From Ruminococcaceae bacterium UBA3451 (GTDB lineage: Bacteria; Bacillota; Clostridia; Oscillospirales; Acutalibacteraceae), in NCBI GenBank assembly GCA_002378845.1, contig DFRY01000074.1, positions 13,008 through 18,051 of the forward strand: 5,044 bases of DNA. Reading direction: 5' to 3'. Made by a program: the position numbers and the translations under genes. A model generated the notes under the pieces. The model saw nothing but the letters and a program-made list of their open reading frames with translations, ran no database searches and had not been told where the DNA came from. How positions within the stretch are numbered: the first letter of the stretch is position 1; the number at the start of each line of letters is the position of its first letter. Positions 1 through 4,920 of this stretch are shown one piece after another.

Positions 1-465
1 CCGGTCTTCTACATTTGCCTTGCTGTTTTTGGAAAGGCGGTTAATCAGAGAAGATTTTCCCACGTTGGGAATTCCCACTACCATAACCCGGATTTGGCGG
101 CCGACCATTCCTTTTGACTCCCATGTAGCAATTCGGTCACTCAGAACATCCTTAACCAAAGGAATAAATTGGTTCAGCCCCCTGCCGGTACGGCAATCAA
201 TAGGCAAAGCGGAAATTCCGTTTGCTTTATAATAATCCACCCAACGGCTTGTCTGCGCGGGGTCGGCCATATCGCTTTTATTCATCAGAATAACACGCGG
301 TTTGGACTGAATCAGATTATTCAAAATCGGATTGCGGCTGCTGATTGGAATACGTGCGTCAATGATTTCGGCGACAGCGTCCACCAGCTTAAGGCTTTTT
401 TCAATCTGCCGCTTGGTTTTCGTCATATGCCCCGGAAACCATTGAATTGATTGTGCTTCACTCAT
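1..465 (-). CDS. rbgA: Ribosome biogenesis GTPase RbgA (YlqF), N-terminal part
   Basis: RbgA is a cytoplasmic GTPase needed for late 50S subunit assembly. The 155 residues present begin MSEAQSIQWFPGHM. They show the circularly permuted GTPase order of this family: the G4 motif NKSD (residues 62-65) comes before the G1 P-loop GIPNVGKSS (131-139). The WFPGHM motif (9-14) contains the His (H13) that corresponds to catalytic His9 of the Bacillus subtilis protein. DARIPISSRNP (36-46) is also characteristic. The family is usually about 280 residues, so a little over half is present. The G2 and G3 motifs and the C-terminal RNA-binding domain lie beyond the left edge. The ATG at 463-465 is preceded by AGGATG (476-481) at 10-nt spacing. 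The gene lies 55 nt downstream of lepB with no clear terminator between them, so it is probably co-transcribed with the signal peptidases. Confidence 0.96.
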   Translation of the reverse strand, partial: MSEAQSIQWFPGHMTKTKRQIEKSLKLVDAVAEIIDARIPISSRNPILNNLIQSKPRVILMNKSDMADPAQTSRWVDYYKANGISALPIDCRTGRGLNQFIPLVKDVLSDRIATWESKGMVGRQIRVMVVGIPNVGKSSLINRLSKNSKANVEDR

Positions 466-520
466 ATCTTTAATACATCCTATTGCTCTTTTTTGCCCGG
501 AAGATTGTTTCGCCGGGTAC

Positions 521-1111
521 TTATGACTTTATTTTGTCAATACGGTCAAACGGAAATACTACAAACAGTGCTTTCCCTAAAATATATCTTTCGTCCACCA
601 TACCTACGTCTGTAAAACGGCTGTCGTTCGATACGGGGCGATTGTCCCCCAATACAAAAACATGCCCTTTGGGAACCGTGAGCGGAAAGGTATAATCCGA
701 AAGCTGGGTGGTAATACCGTTTTTTATATACGCGGATTCATCTAATTCTACGCCGTCTACAGAAACTGTACCTGTTTTGTAGTTAATATTAACAACCTGA
801 TTTTCCAACGCGATAATACGTTTAATAATTGGCTCGTTCAACCCTGTGGTGTGTGTAATTACGACCACATCGCCCTGATGCGGTGTATAAGAATAGCTAG
901 CCACAACCACGCGGTCCCCTGATTTCAGATTTGGAAGCATGGACGGCCCGCTGACATTTACAATACGAAATAAAAAGGTAAACAGAATTACGACAGTAAT
1001 CAATGCGGTAATCAGAGCCTCAACCCATTCAAAACAGTTCGCAACACTGCTTTTCCCAAGTTGCGAAGGCGCTTCTTCCTTGCTGTCGCATTCGCAGGAA
1101 TTTTGATTCAA
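521..1111 (-). CDS. lepB: Signal peptidase I, downstream tandem copy
   Basis: This is a type I signal peptidase (family S26), which cleaves signal peptides from exported proteins at the outer face of the membrane. From the TTG start it has 196 residues: a short polar N-terminus, one membrane span (about residues 34-50), then the extracytoplasmic catalytic domain. The catalytic Ser57 sits in SGPSMLP, the general-base Lys97 in PIIKRIIA, and the GDN box is at 155-157 (VFVLGDNR). The length fits small Gram-positive enzymes. The start is uncertain. The GTG at 1118-1120 is only 2 nt from the GGAG, which is too close, whereas the TTG at 1109-1111 is 11 nt away. The TTG also aligns with the likely TTG start of the upstream paralogue, both reading TTG-AAT-CAR-AAT. 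Using GTG would add three residues. The closest relative visible is the adjacent copy at 1157-1732. Confidence 0.94.
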   Translation of the reverse strand: MNQNSCECDSKEEAPSQLGKSSVANCFEWVEALITALITVVILFTFLFRIVNVSGPSMLPNLKSGDRVVVASYSYTPHQGDVVVITHTTGLNEPIIKRIIALENQVVNINYKTGTVSVDGVELDESAYIKNGITTQLSDYTFPLTVPKGHVFVLGDNRPVSNDSRFTDVGMVDERYILGKALFVVFPFDRIDKIKS

Positions 1112-1112
1112 T

Positions 1113-1129
1113 GGAGACACAACTCCTTT
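1113..1129 (-). promoter_or_regulatory. Ribosome binding site of downstream lepB, partly self-paired
   Basis: AAAGGAG (1123-1129) is the only plausible site. GGAG (1123-1126) can pair with CTCC (1113-1116) over a 6-nt loop that contains the GTG candidate start. The TTG at 1109-1111 begins one base after that small hairpin. Confidence 0.5.
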
Positions 1130-1135
1130 ATATAT

Positions 1136-1151
1136 AAAAAGGCATAGCCTT
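1136..1151 (-). terminator. Weak terminator-like hairpin between the two lepB genes
   Basis: On the minus strand AAGGC (1151-1147) pairs with GCCTT (1143-1139) over a 3-nt loop and leads into five Ts (1140-1136, partly in the stem). With a 5-bp stem it would at most reduce transcription of the downstream lepB and rbgA. Confidence 0.3.
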
Positions 1152-1156
1152 GTAAA

Positions 1157-1732
1157 TTACATTTTTCCGAATTTCGAAAAAGGTGTAATCATCAATTCCA
1201 CCTTACCGATAATATAACGCTCATCAATCATACCAACCGCCTGAAAACGGCTGTCTTCTGAGATGATACGGTTGTCGCCCAGCACAAACACGTGGCCGGC
1301 CGGAACCTTTTGCGGGAACGTAATATCGCCCTGGTCTTTTGTAATTCCGTTTTCAATGTAAGCGGATTCGTCCAGTTCAACGCCGTCCACAGAAACAATG
1401 CCGGTTTGAAAGTCGATATTTACAGTTTGGCCTTCCGTGGCAATTACTCTCTTTACAATAATTTTTCCAAGACTGGTTCCTTTTCCGTCCACTACGACAA
1501 TGTCGCCGCGCGACAGGTGTCTGTCAACACAGGAAACCAGAACTTTATTGCTATTTTCTAAATTAGGCAACATGGAAGGGCCGTCTACAGTAATTATCCG
1601 AAATAAAAAAGTAAACAAAATCAGAATTACAATCAGAGCGGGAATCAATGCCTCGATCCATTCAAAACAACTGGATGTAAAACTGCTTTTGGAGGCTTGC
1701 GTCATATCTTGACCTTCTGAATTCTGATTCAA
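1157..1732 (-). CDS. lepB: Signal peptidase I, upstream tandem copy
   Basis: This is a second type I signal peptidase, 191 residues from the TTG start. It has one membrane span (about residues 28-45), Ser53 in DGPSMLP, Lys94 in IIVKRVIA and GDN at 152-154. Both catalytic residues are present, so it should be an active enzyme. Over the catalytic domain it matches its neighbour at about half the positions by eye, including an identical VSVDGVELDESAYI segment, which points to tandem duplication. The frame is open up to 1807, but those extra codons run into the rplS terminator. The ATG at 1748-1750 has no ribosome binding site. The TTG at 1730-1732 has AGAGGTGG at 1738-1745 with 5-nt spacing. An ATG at 1703-1705 (upstream AAGGT) is a weaker alternative. 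It is separated from the downstream copy by 45 nt and from rplS by 114 nt containing a terminator and probable promoter. Confidence 0.94.
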   Translation of the reverse strand: MNQNSEGQDMTQASKSSFTSSCFEWIEALIPALIVILILFTFLFRIITVDGPSMLPNLENSNKVLVSCVDRHLSRGDIVVVDGKGTSLGKIIVKRVIATEGQTVNIDFQTGIVSVDGVELDESAYIENGITKDQGDITFPQKVPAGHVFVLGDNRIISEDSRFQAVGMIDERYIIGKVELMITPFSKFGKM

Positions 1733-1737
1733 AAATG

Positions 1738-1745
1738 CCACCTCT
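1738..1745 (-). promoter_or_regulatory. Ribosome binding site supporting a TTG start of upstream lepB
   Basis: AGAGGTGG lies 5 nt before the TTG at 1730-1732. The in-frame ATG at 1748-1750 lies upstream of this site and has no purine-rich sequence before it, so TTG is preferred. Confidence 0.7.
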
Positions 1746-1779
1746 TTCATAATAAAACGGTCATGCGAAACGCACAGCC

Positions 1780-1807
1780 AATATAAGGAAATGCACGGCC
1801 ATAGCAA
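1780..1807 (-). promoter_or_regulatory. Probable promoter of the lepB-lepB-rbgA unit
   Basis: TATATT (1780-1785) lies 16 nt from TTGCTA (1802-1807), predicting a start near 1773 and a leader of about 40 nt. The first two bases of the -35 box are the last Ts of the rplS terminator. A promoter is expected here because the terminator is strong. An alternative pair, TTGGCT and TTTTAT further downstream, is weaker. Confidence 0.4.
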
Positions 1808-1832
1808 AAAAGGGACACATACATGTCCCTTT
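1806..1832 (-). terminator. Intrinsic terminator after rplS
   Basis: On the minus strand AAAGGGACA (1832-1824) pairs perfectly with TGTCCCTTT (1817-1809) over a 6-nt loop. The run of Ts continues to 1806. It begins 14 nt after the rplS stop codon and separates rplS from the signal peptidase genes. Confidence 0.9.
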
Positions 1833-1846
1833 CATTGTGCAAATGA

Positions 1847-2191
1847 TTATCTGATTTGTTCTTTAACCTTTGCAGCCTTGCCGACTCTGTCACGCAGATA
1901 GTAGAGCTTCGCTCTGCGTACGCGTCCTTTGCGGATGATTTCAATACCCTTGACATTGGGGGAATGAATCGGGAAAACTCTTTCAACGCCTACGCCGTAG
2001 GAAACACGTCTGACGGTGAAAGTTTCAGAAATTCCGCTGCCCTTGCGAGCAATAACGGTTCCTTCAAAAACCTGAATTCTTTCTCTTTCGCCTTCTCTGA
2101 TGTTTACGTTGATGCGAATGGTATCACCGATTTCAAACACCGGCAACTCTTTTTTTGCAGAATCTTCTGCAATCAGCTTTAATGCGTCCAT
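1847..2191 (-). CDS. rplS: 50S ribosomal protein L19
   Basis: L19 sits at the 30S-50S interface of the ribosome. The 114-residue protein has the usual length and the hallmark segments: FEIGDTIRINVNIREGER (residues 20-37), a VFEGTVIARKG stretch, FTVRRVSYGVGVERVFPIHS, and a basic C-terminal region KGRVRRAKLYYLRDRVGKAA. The ATG at 2189-2191 has an ideal AGGAGG at 2200-2205. It has its own extended -10 promoter and a structured leader, and an intrinsic terminator starts 14 nt after its stop, so it can be a one-gene transcript. No transcription stop is visible between it and the DUF2344 gene upstream, so some read-through is also expected. The order rplS-lepB-rbgA is the classic Firmicutes order, but trmD, which usually comes just before rplS, is absent. 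Confidence 0.98.
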   Translation of the reverse strand: MDALKLIAEDSAKKELPVFEIGDTIRINVNIREGERERIQVFEGTVIARKGSGISETFTVRRVSYGVGVERVFPIHSPNVKGIEIIRKGRVRRAKLYYLRDRVGKAAKVKEQIR

Positions 2192-2199
2192 GGATATTT

Positions 2200-2205
2200 C
2201 CTCCT
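2200..2205 (-). promoter_or_regulatory. rplS ribosome binding site
   Basis: A perfect AGGAGG lies 8 nt before the rplS ATG. It is 7 nt beyond the 3' end of the alternative leader helix, close enough for that helix to affect ribosome loading. Confidence 0.9.
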
Positions 2206-2218
2206 AGTATTCAGACAT
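2204..2218 (-). other. Four-codon minicistron (Met-Ser-Glu-Tyr) before rplS
   Basis: ATG-TCT-GAA-TAC-TAG has a good GGAGG (2224-2228) 5 nt before its ATG. Its TAG stop shares two bases with the AGGAGG of rplS (2200-2205). A ribosome finishing it would stop on the rplS binding site. Translation is not demonstrated; such a short frame could be chance. Confidence 0.3.
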
Positions 2219-2311
2219 TCATGCCTCCGCAGGCAGAGGACTGTCCGCTTCAATGTCTCGGTCAAACCGGGCATTGAACCCCATCGAAATAAACCGACGG
2301 TATCCAAATGC
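2206..2311 (-). ncRNA. Structured rplS mRNA leader (candidate L19 leader)
   Basis: The 5' untranslated region of rplS can form several helices. From 5' to 3' these are: CCGTCG with CGATGG across an 8-nt loop (one G-U pair); TTCAATG with CATTGAA (2272-2278 with 2249-2255) enclosing CGGT/ACCG; and CCTCTG with CGGAGG (2234-2239 with 2224-2229) across CCTG. AGACATT (2252-2258) can instead pair with AATGTCT (2213-2219), excluding the TTCAATG helix. L19 autoregulatory leaders are known in Firmicutes (the Rfam L19 leader family). I match this one by position and helix content, not by a covariance-model score. Confidence 0.6.
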
Positions 2312-2317
2312 CTATAT

Positions 2318-2346
2318 ATCATACCACAATGCACAGAAAGGTGCAA
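2318..2346 (-). promoter_or_regulatory. rplS promoter with extended -10
   Basis: The -10 box TATGAT (2318-2323) is preceded by TGG, making an extended -10 (TGnTATGAT), and lies 17 nt from TTGCAC (2341-2346). The predicted start is near 2311, giving a leader of about 120 nt before rplS. The -35 box resembles that of the radical SAM promoter (TTGCAT) and lies within an inverted repeat. Confidence 0.6.
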
Positions 2347-2355
2347 TGTTTTTTT
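2326..2355 (+). repeat. Inverted repeat over the rplS -35 region with plus-strand T-run
   Basis: ACAATGCAC (2326-2334) and GTGCAATGT (2341-2349) pair at 8 of 9 positions around a 6-nt loop. Seven Ts (2349-2355) follow on the plus strand. As plus-strand RNA this is a terminator-like hairpin, although no plus-strand gene precedes it. As DNA it is a dyad that covers the -35 box and most of the spacer of the rplS promoter, so it could equally be an operator. Confidence 0.5.
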
Positions 2356-2360
2356 ATCAT

Positions 2361-3020
2361 TTATTGAAATATTTTAAAGTCTGAATCGTACAGATTGGTT
2401 CGTTGCATATCGGCATACAAATCCAGGTCCAGATATTTTTTAATGGCGTCATTCAACAGTGACGGATTTACATTTATTGTGCTCCCCGCCGGAAGAACCG
2501 CGTCAATAACAATCGCTCCATTTTTTACGCAAACTTCGGTTCGGTCAAGGTACGGTTTAATGTTAAAATCGATCCATCCGCCCTTTGTATGCTTTGGAAC
2601 TACTACTTTTTCAGAACGGAACAAGCCGCTGATTTTTTCTGCAATGTCCTGTACGTCTTCATTTTCAGTATCGAGCACCATGACATAGGATGCGGCGGCA
2701 ATTTGACCCGGTTTCATCACCGGCTCGGTTGCGTCAAAAACCGGAATGTCGTCCGGCAAAGCGGAATTCAGCCGTTCGATCAATTCTTCGCGTGAAAAAT
2801 TGTCGTCGTCCAACTTAATGTCCATGCTTTCCCGTTCACCGCTGATTCCAAGTGACAGCGGAAGCGCAAAGGTAATAAAAGCGTGAGGGTTAAAGCCCTG
2901 TGTGTACCAAAGCGGAATTTTTGCTTTATGAATCGCACGGGACATGCACCGGTTTAAGTCAAGGTGGGAAATGTACCTTGCAGTTCCAACTTTTTTAAAC
3001 CAAATCCTAACGTTTTTCAC
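2361..3020 (-). CDS. Radical SAM-linked protein (DUF2344, TIGR03936)
   Basis: This 219-residue protein of the DUF2344 / TIGR03936 family is the regular partner of the radical SAM protein encoded just upstream; in some bacteria the two are fused. Its biochemical role is not known to me. Conserved blocks visible are KVGTARYISHLD (residues 10-21), QGFNPHAFITFALPLSLG (41-58) followed by GERE (61-64), and a C-terminal RTNLYD (207-212). The frame stays open to 3119, but I place the start at GTG 3018-3020. It has AAAGGAGG at 3029-3036 with 8-nt spacing, and the resulting MKNVRIWFKKVG start matches the family. The gene overlaps the end of the radical SAM gene by 14 nt, so translational coupling is likely and the two products are probably made in similar amounts. 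Confidence 0.93.
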   Translation of the reverse strand: MKNVRIWFKKVGTARYISHLDLNRCMSRAIHKAKIPLWYTQGFNPHAFITFALPLSLGISGERESMDIKLDDDNFSREELIERLNSALPDDIPVFDATEPVMKPGQIAAASYVMVLDTENEDVQDIAEKISGLFRSEKVVVPKHTKGGWIDFNIKPYLDRTEVCVKNGAIVIDAVLPAGSTINVNPSLLNDAIKKYLDLDLYADMQRTNLYDSDFKIFQ

Positions 3021-4851
3021 AGCAGATGCCTCCTTTAAAACAGGCTGCACCGCAGGAAGAACATTGTTCCCGGCAGTTTGGCGTTGTGGTGTCTGCATAA
3101 GCTTTTTTGCATTCCTCAATCAAAAAGGATTTTTTAACCCCGTAGTCGATATGATCCCAAGGAAGAACTTCGTCAAAGCTTCTTCTGCGGTTTGCATAAA
3201 ATGCCGGATCAATGCCGCACTTTTCGAACAGTTCCAACCATTTGGGCAGCGAGAAAAAGTCCTGCCAGCCATCCATTTTACATCCGCTTTTCTGCGCTTC
3301 CAGCAAAACAGCACAAAGGCGGCGGTCACCGCGGGCAAAAACCGCTTCCAGAAACGTCGTGTCGGCATCATGCCAGCTCGGTTCAATCTTTTTCGTTTTT
3401 ACGGAAGCAAGTAAATGACTCTGCTTTTCATGAAGCATTTCAATGGTGTCCTGCGGTTCCCATTGGAACGGTGTAAACGGCTTTGGAACAAAAGAGGAAG
3501 CACTGACGGAAACTTTTACGCTTTTCCCCTTTGGTTTGTTCGGGTTGGCATAATACGCATCCACTACCGTTTGACCAAGGTTCGCAATGCCTTCTACGTC
3601 TTCCATGGTTTCGGTCGGAAGACCGATCATAAAATACAGCTTAATGGTTGTCCATCCGCCACTGAATGCGGTATTGACCGTTTTAAGCAGTTCCTCTTCC
3701 GTTACATTCTTATTGATTACATTGCGCAAACGCTGTGTACCGGCTTCCGGAGCGAAAGTAAGGCCGCTGCGCCGCACGGAATTCAGCTTTGACATCAGCT
3801 CGGTGGAAAAACCGTCAACCCGCAGCGACGGCAGGGAAATTCCTGTATTCTGTTCCGAAGTCCAGGTATGAAGCTGGTCAATCAGTTCGTTTAGCTGAGA
3901 GTGGTCGCTGGTGCTGAGGGAAGAGAGCGAGATTTCATCATAACCGGTACTTTCGCAAAGATCGTAGCATTGTTTGTCGATGACATCAATAGACTTTTCC
4001 CGGAAGGGACGGTACAGAAACCCGGCCTGACAGAATCGGCAGCCGCGGATGCAGCCGCGCAGAACTTCCGCAACGGTTCTGTCATGTACTATTTCAATAT
4101 AAGGCACCACAAACCGGTCTGGAAAATACGACTTGTCCATATCGATCATAAGCCGCTTCTTCACCTTTGCGGGTGCCCCGCATTTCGGGGTAATGGCGTT
4201 AACCGTGCCGTCGTCATTGTAAGAAACATCATACAATGACGGTACGTAAACGCCCTCAATCTGTGCCGCGGCAATTAAAAACTCCTCTTTGGAGCCGTTT
4301 TTCTTTTTAAACTCCCGGTAAAGCGCAATGACTTCGGCATCGACTTCTTCCCCTTCGCCGATGAAGAACAGGTCAAAAAAATCGACAAGCGGTTCTGCAT
4401 TGCAGGCACAGGGACCGCCGGCAACCACAAGCTGAGAAAGCGAGTGCCGGTCGCTGGCCTTCAGCGGAATACCTGCCAAATCCAGCATGTTCAGAATATT
4501 GGTGTAGCTCAGCTCGTACTGAAGGGTAAAACCGATAATATCGAAATCCGCAACGCTGTCTCCGCTTTCCAGTGCGTACAGCGGCACGTTATTTTGGCGC
4601 ATTTGCTCTTCCATGTCAACCCACGGGGCAAATACCCGCTCACACCAAACATACGGAATGGTATTAAGCTGACTGTACAGTATTTTCATTCCAAGGTGGG
4701 ACATGCCGACCTCGTAAATATCGGGGAAACAAAATGCGAACCGAACGTCAATCTCATCCGGCTTCTTTTGTACGCTATTTAATTCCCCGCCGACGTACCT
4801 GCCCGGTTTCTGCACCTTGGCAAGCAGTTTTTCAATCTTTTTATTAATCAT
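3007..4851 (-). CDS. Radical SAM protein, TIGR03960 family, function unknown
   Basis: This is a 614-residue cytoplasmic radical SAM enzyme. An N-terminal region (about 35-200) resembles the B12-binding-like Rossmann domain of related enzymes, with FCFPDIYEVGMSHLG near 40-54 and GGPCACNAEPLVDFFD at 145-160. I see no DxHxxG cobalamin-ligand motif, so cofactor binding there is doubtful. The radical SAM core follows, with the 4Fe-4S cluster motif CxxxCxxC at C267, C271 and C274. Further conserved stretches are LRVDGF (343-348), TFAPEAGTQRLRNVINK (365-381) and IKLYFMIGLPTET (403-415). The last 22 residues carry six cysteines (593, 597, 600, 604, 610, 611), which may bind a second metal or cluster. 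The ATG at 4849-4851 has GGAGG at 4857-4861 with 5-nt spacing, and a good promoter lies just upstream. The product's substrate is not established; proximity to ribosomal genes suggests an RNA or ribosome modification, which is an inference. Confidence 0.94.
   Translation of the reverse strand: MINKKIEKLLAKVQKPGRYVGGELNSVQKKPDEIDVRFAFCFPDIYEVGMSHLGMKILYSQLNTIPYVWCERVFAPWVDMEEQMRQNNVPLYALESGDSVADFDIIGFTLQYELSYTNILNMLDLAGIPLKASDRHSLSQLVVAGGPCACNAEPLVDFFDLFFIGEGEEVDAEVIALYREFKKKNGSKEEFLIAAAQIEGVYVPSLYDVSYNDDGTVNAITPKCGAPAKVKKRLMIDMDKSYFPDRFVVPYIEIVHDRTVAEVLRGCIRGCRFCQAGFLYRPFREKSIDVIDKQCYDLCESTGYDEISLSSLSTSDHSQLNELIDQLHTWTSEQNTGISLPSLRVDGFSTELMSKLNSVRRSGLTFAPEAGTQRLRNVINKNVTEEELLKTVNTAFSGGWTTIKLYFMIGLPTETMEDVEGIANLGQTVVDAYYANPNKPKGKSVKVSVSASSFVPKPFTPFQWEPQDTIEMLHEKQSHLLASVKTKKIEPSWHDADTTFLEAVFARGDRRLCAVLLEAQKSGCKMDGWQDFFSLPKWLELFEKCGIDPAFYANRRRSFDEVLPWDHIDYGVKKSFLIEECKKAYADTTTPNCREQCSSCGAACFKGGICCEKR
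3029..3036 (-). promoter_or_regulatory. Ribosome binding site of the DUF2344 gene inside the radical SAM gene
   Basis: AAAGGAGG lies 8 nt before the GTG at 3020. In the radical SAM frame the same bases encode the Phe-Lys-Gly-Gly of its Cys-rich tail. This site decides the GTG start over the longer open frame. Confidence 0.85.
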
Positions 4852-4890
4852 TCTATCCTCCGTGCGTTAGCTTAAAAACAAGTATTTATT

Positions 4891-4919
4891 ATTATACCGC
4901 CCGGAGGAAAAGAATGCAA
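4891..4919 (-). promoter_or_regulatory. Sigma-A type promoter for the radical SAM pair
   Basis: A perfect -10 box TATAAT (4891-4896) lies 17 nt from a -35-like TTGCAT (4914-4919). The predicted start is near 4884, giving a leader of roughly 33 nt that ends in the GGAGG site of the radical SAM gene. The -35 box is weak outside its TTG, and it sits just past the stop codon of the upstream membrane protein gene. Confidence 0.6.
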
Positions 4920-4920
4920 A

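Noticed and set aside
489..517. Hairpin CCCGG/CCGGG between lepB and rbgA beside a T-run, resembling a terminator
   Set aside because: The T-run precedes the stem on the plus strand and becomes an A-run on the minus strand, so it is a terminator in neither direction. The stem is 5 bp with a 12-nt loop.
1131..1158. Possible promoter TTTACA with TATAAA or TATATA just before the downstream lepB
   Set aside because: The -10 box would put the transcription start at or past the ribosome binding site, leaving no usable leader; the AT-rich bases are better explained by the small hairpin's T-run.
1733..1807. N-terminal extension of the upstream lepB to 1805-1807 or 1748-1750
   Set aside because: The longer forms start inside the rplS terminator or lack a ribosome binding site, and the added residues have no match in the paralogue.
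1747..1986. 79-aa minus-strand ORF overlapping rplS and the terminator
   Set aside because: It is out of frame with rplS, crosses the strong terminator, and has no recognisable motif.
3021..3119. Upstream extension of the DUF2344 frame to 3117-3119
   Set aside because: It would give a 100-nt-plus overlap with the radical SAM gene and a low-complexity N-terminus, whereas GTG 3018-3020 has an ideal ribosome binding site and the family-like start.
2944..3414. 156-aa plus-strand ORF, the longest on that strand
   Set aside because: It lies entirely antisense to two well-supported genes, has no family-like motif, and matches the pattern of shadow frames over coding DNA.
3415..4782. Several further plus-strand ORFs of 64-125 aa opposite the radical SAM gene
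   Set aside because: The minus-strand gene explains the whole stretch with intact motifs; the plus-strand frames overlap each other and look like nothing recognisable.
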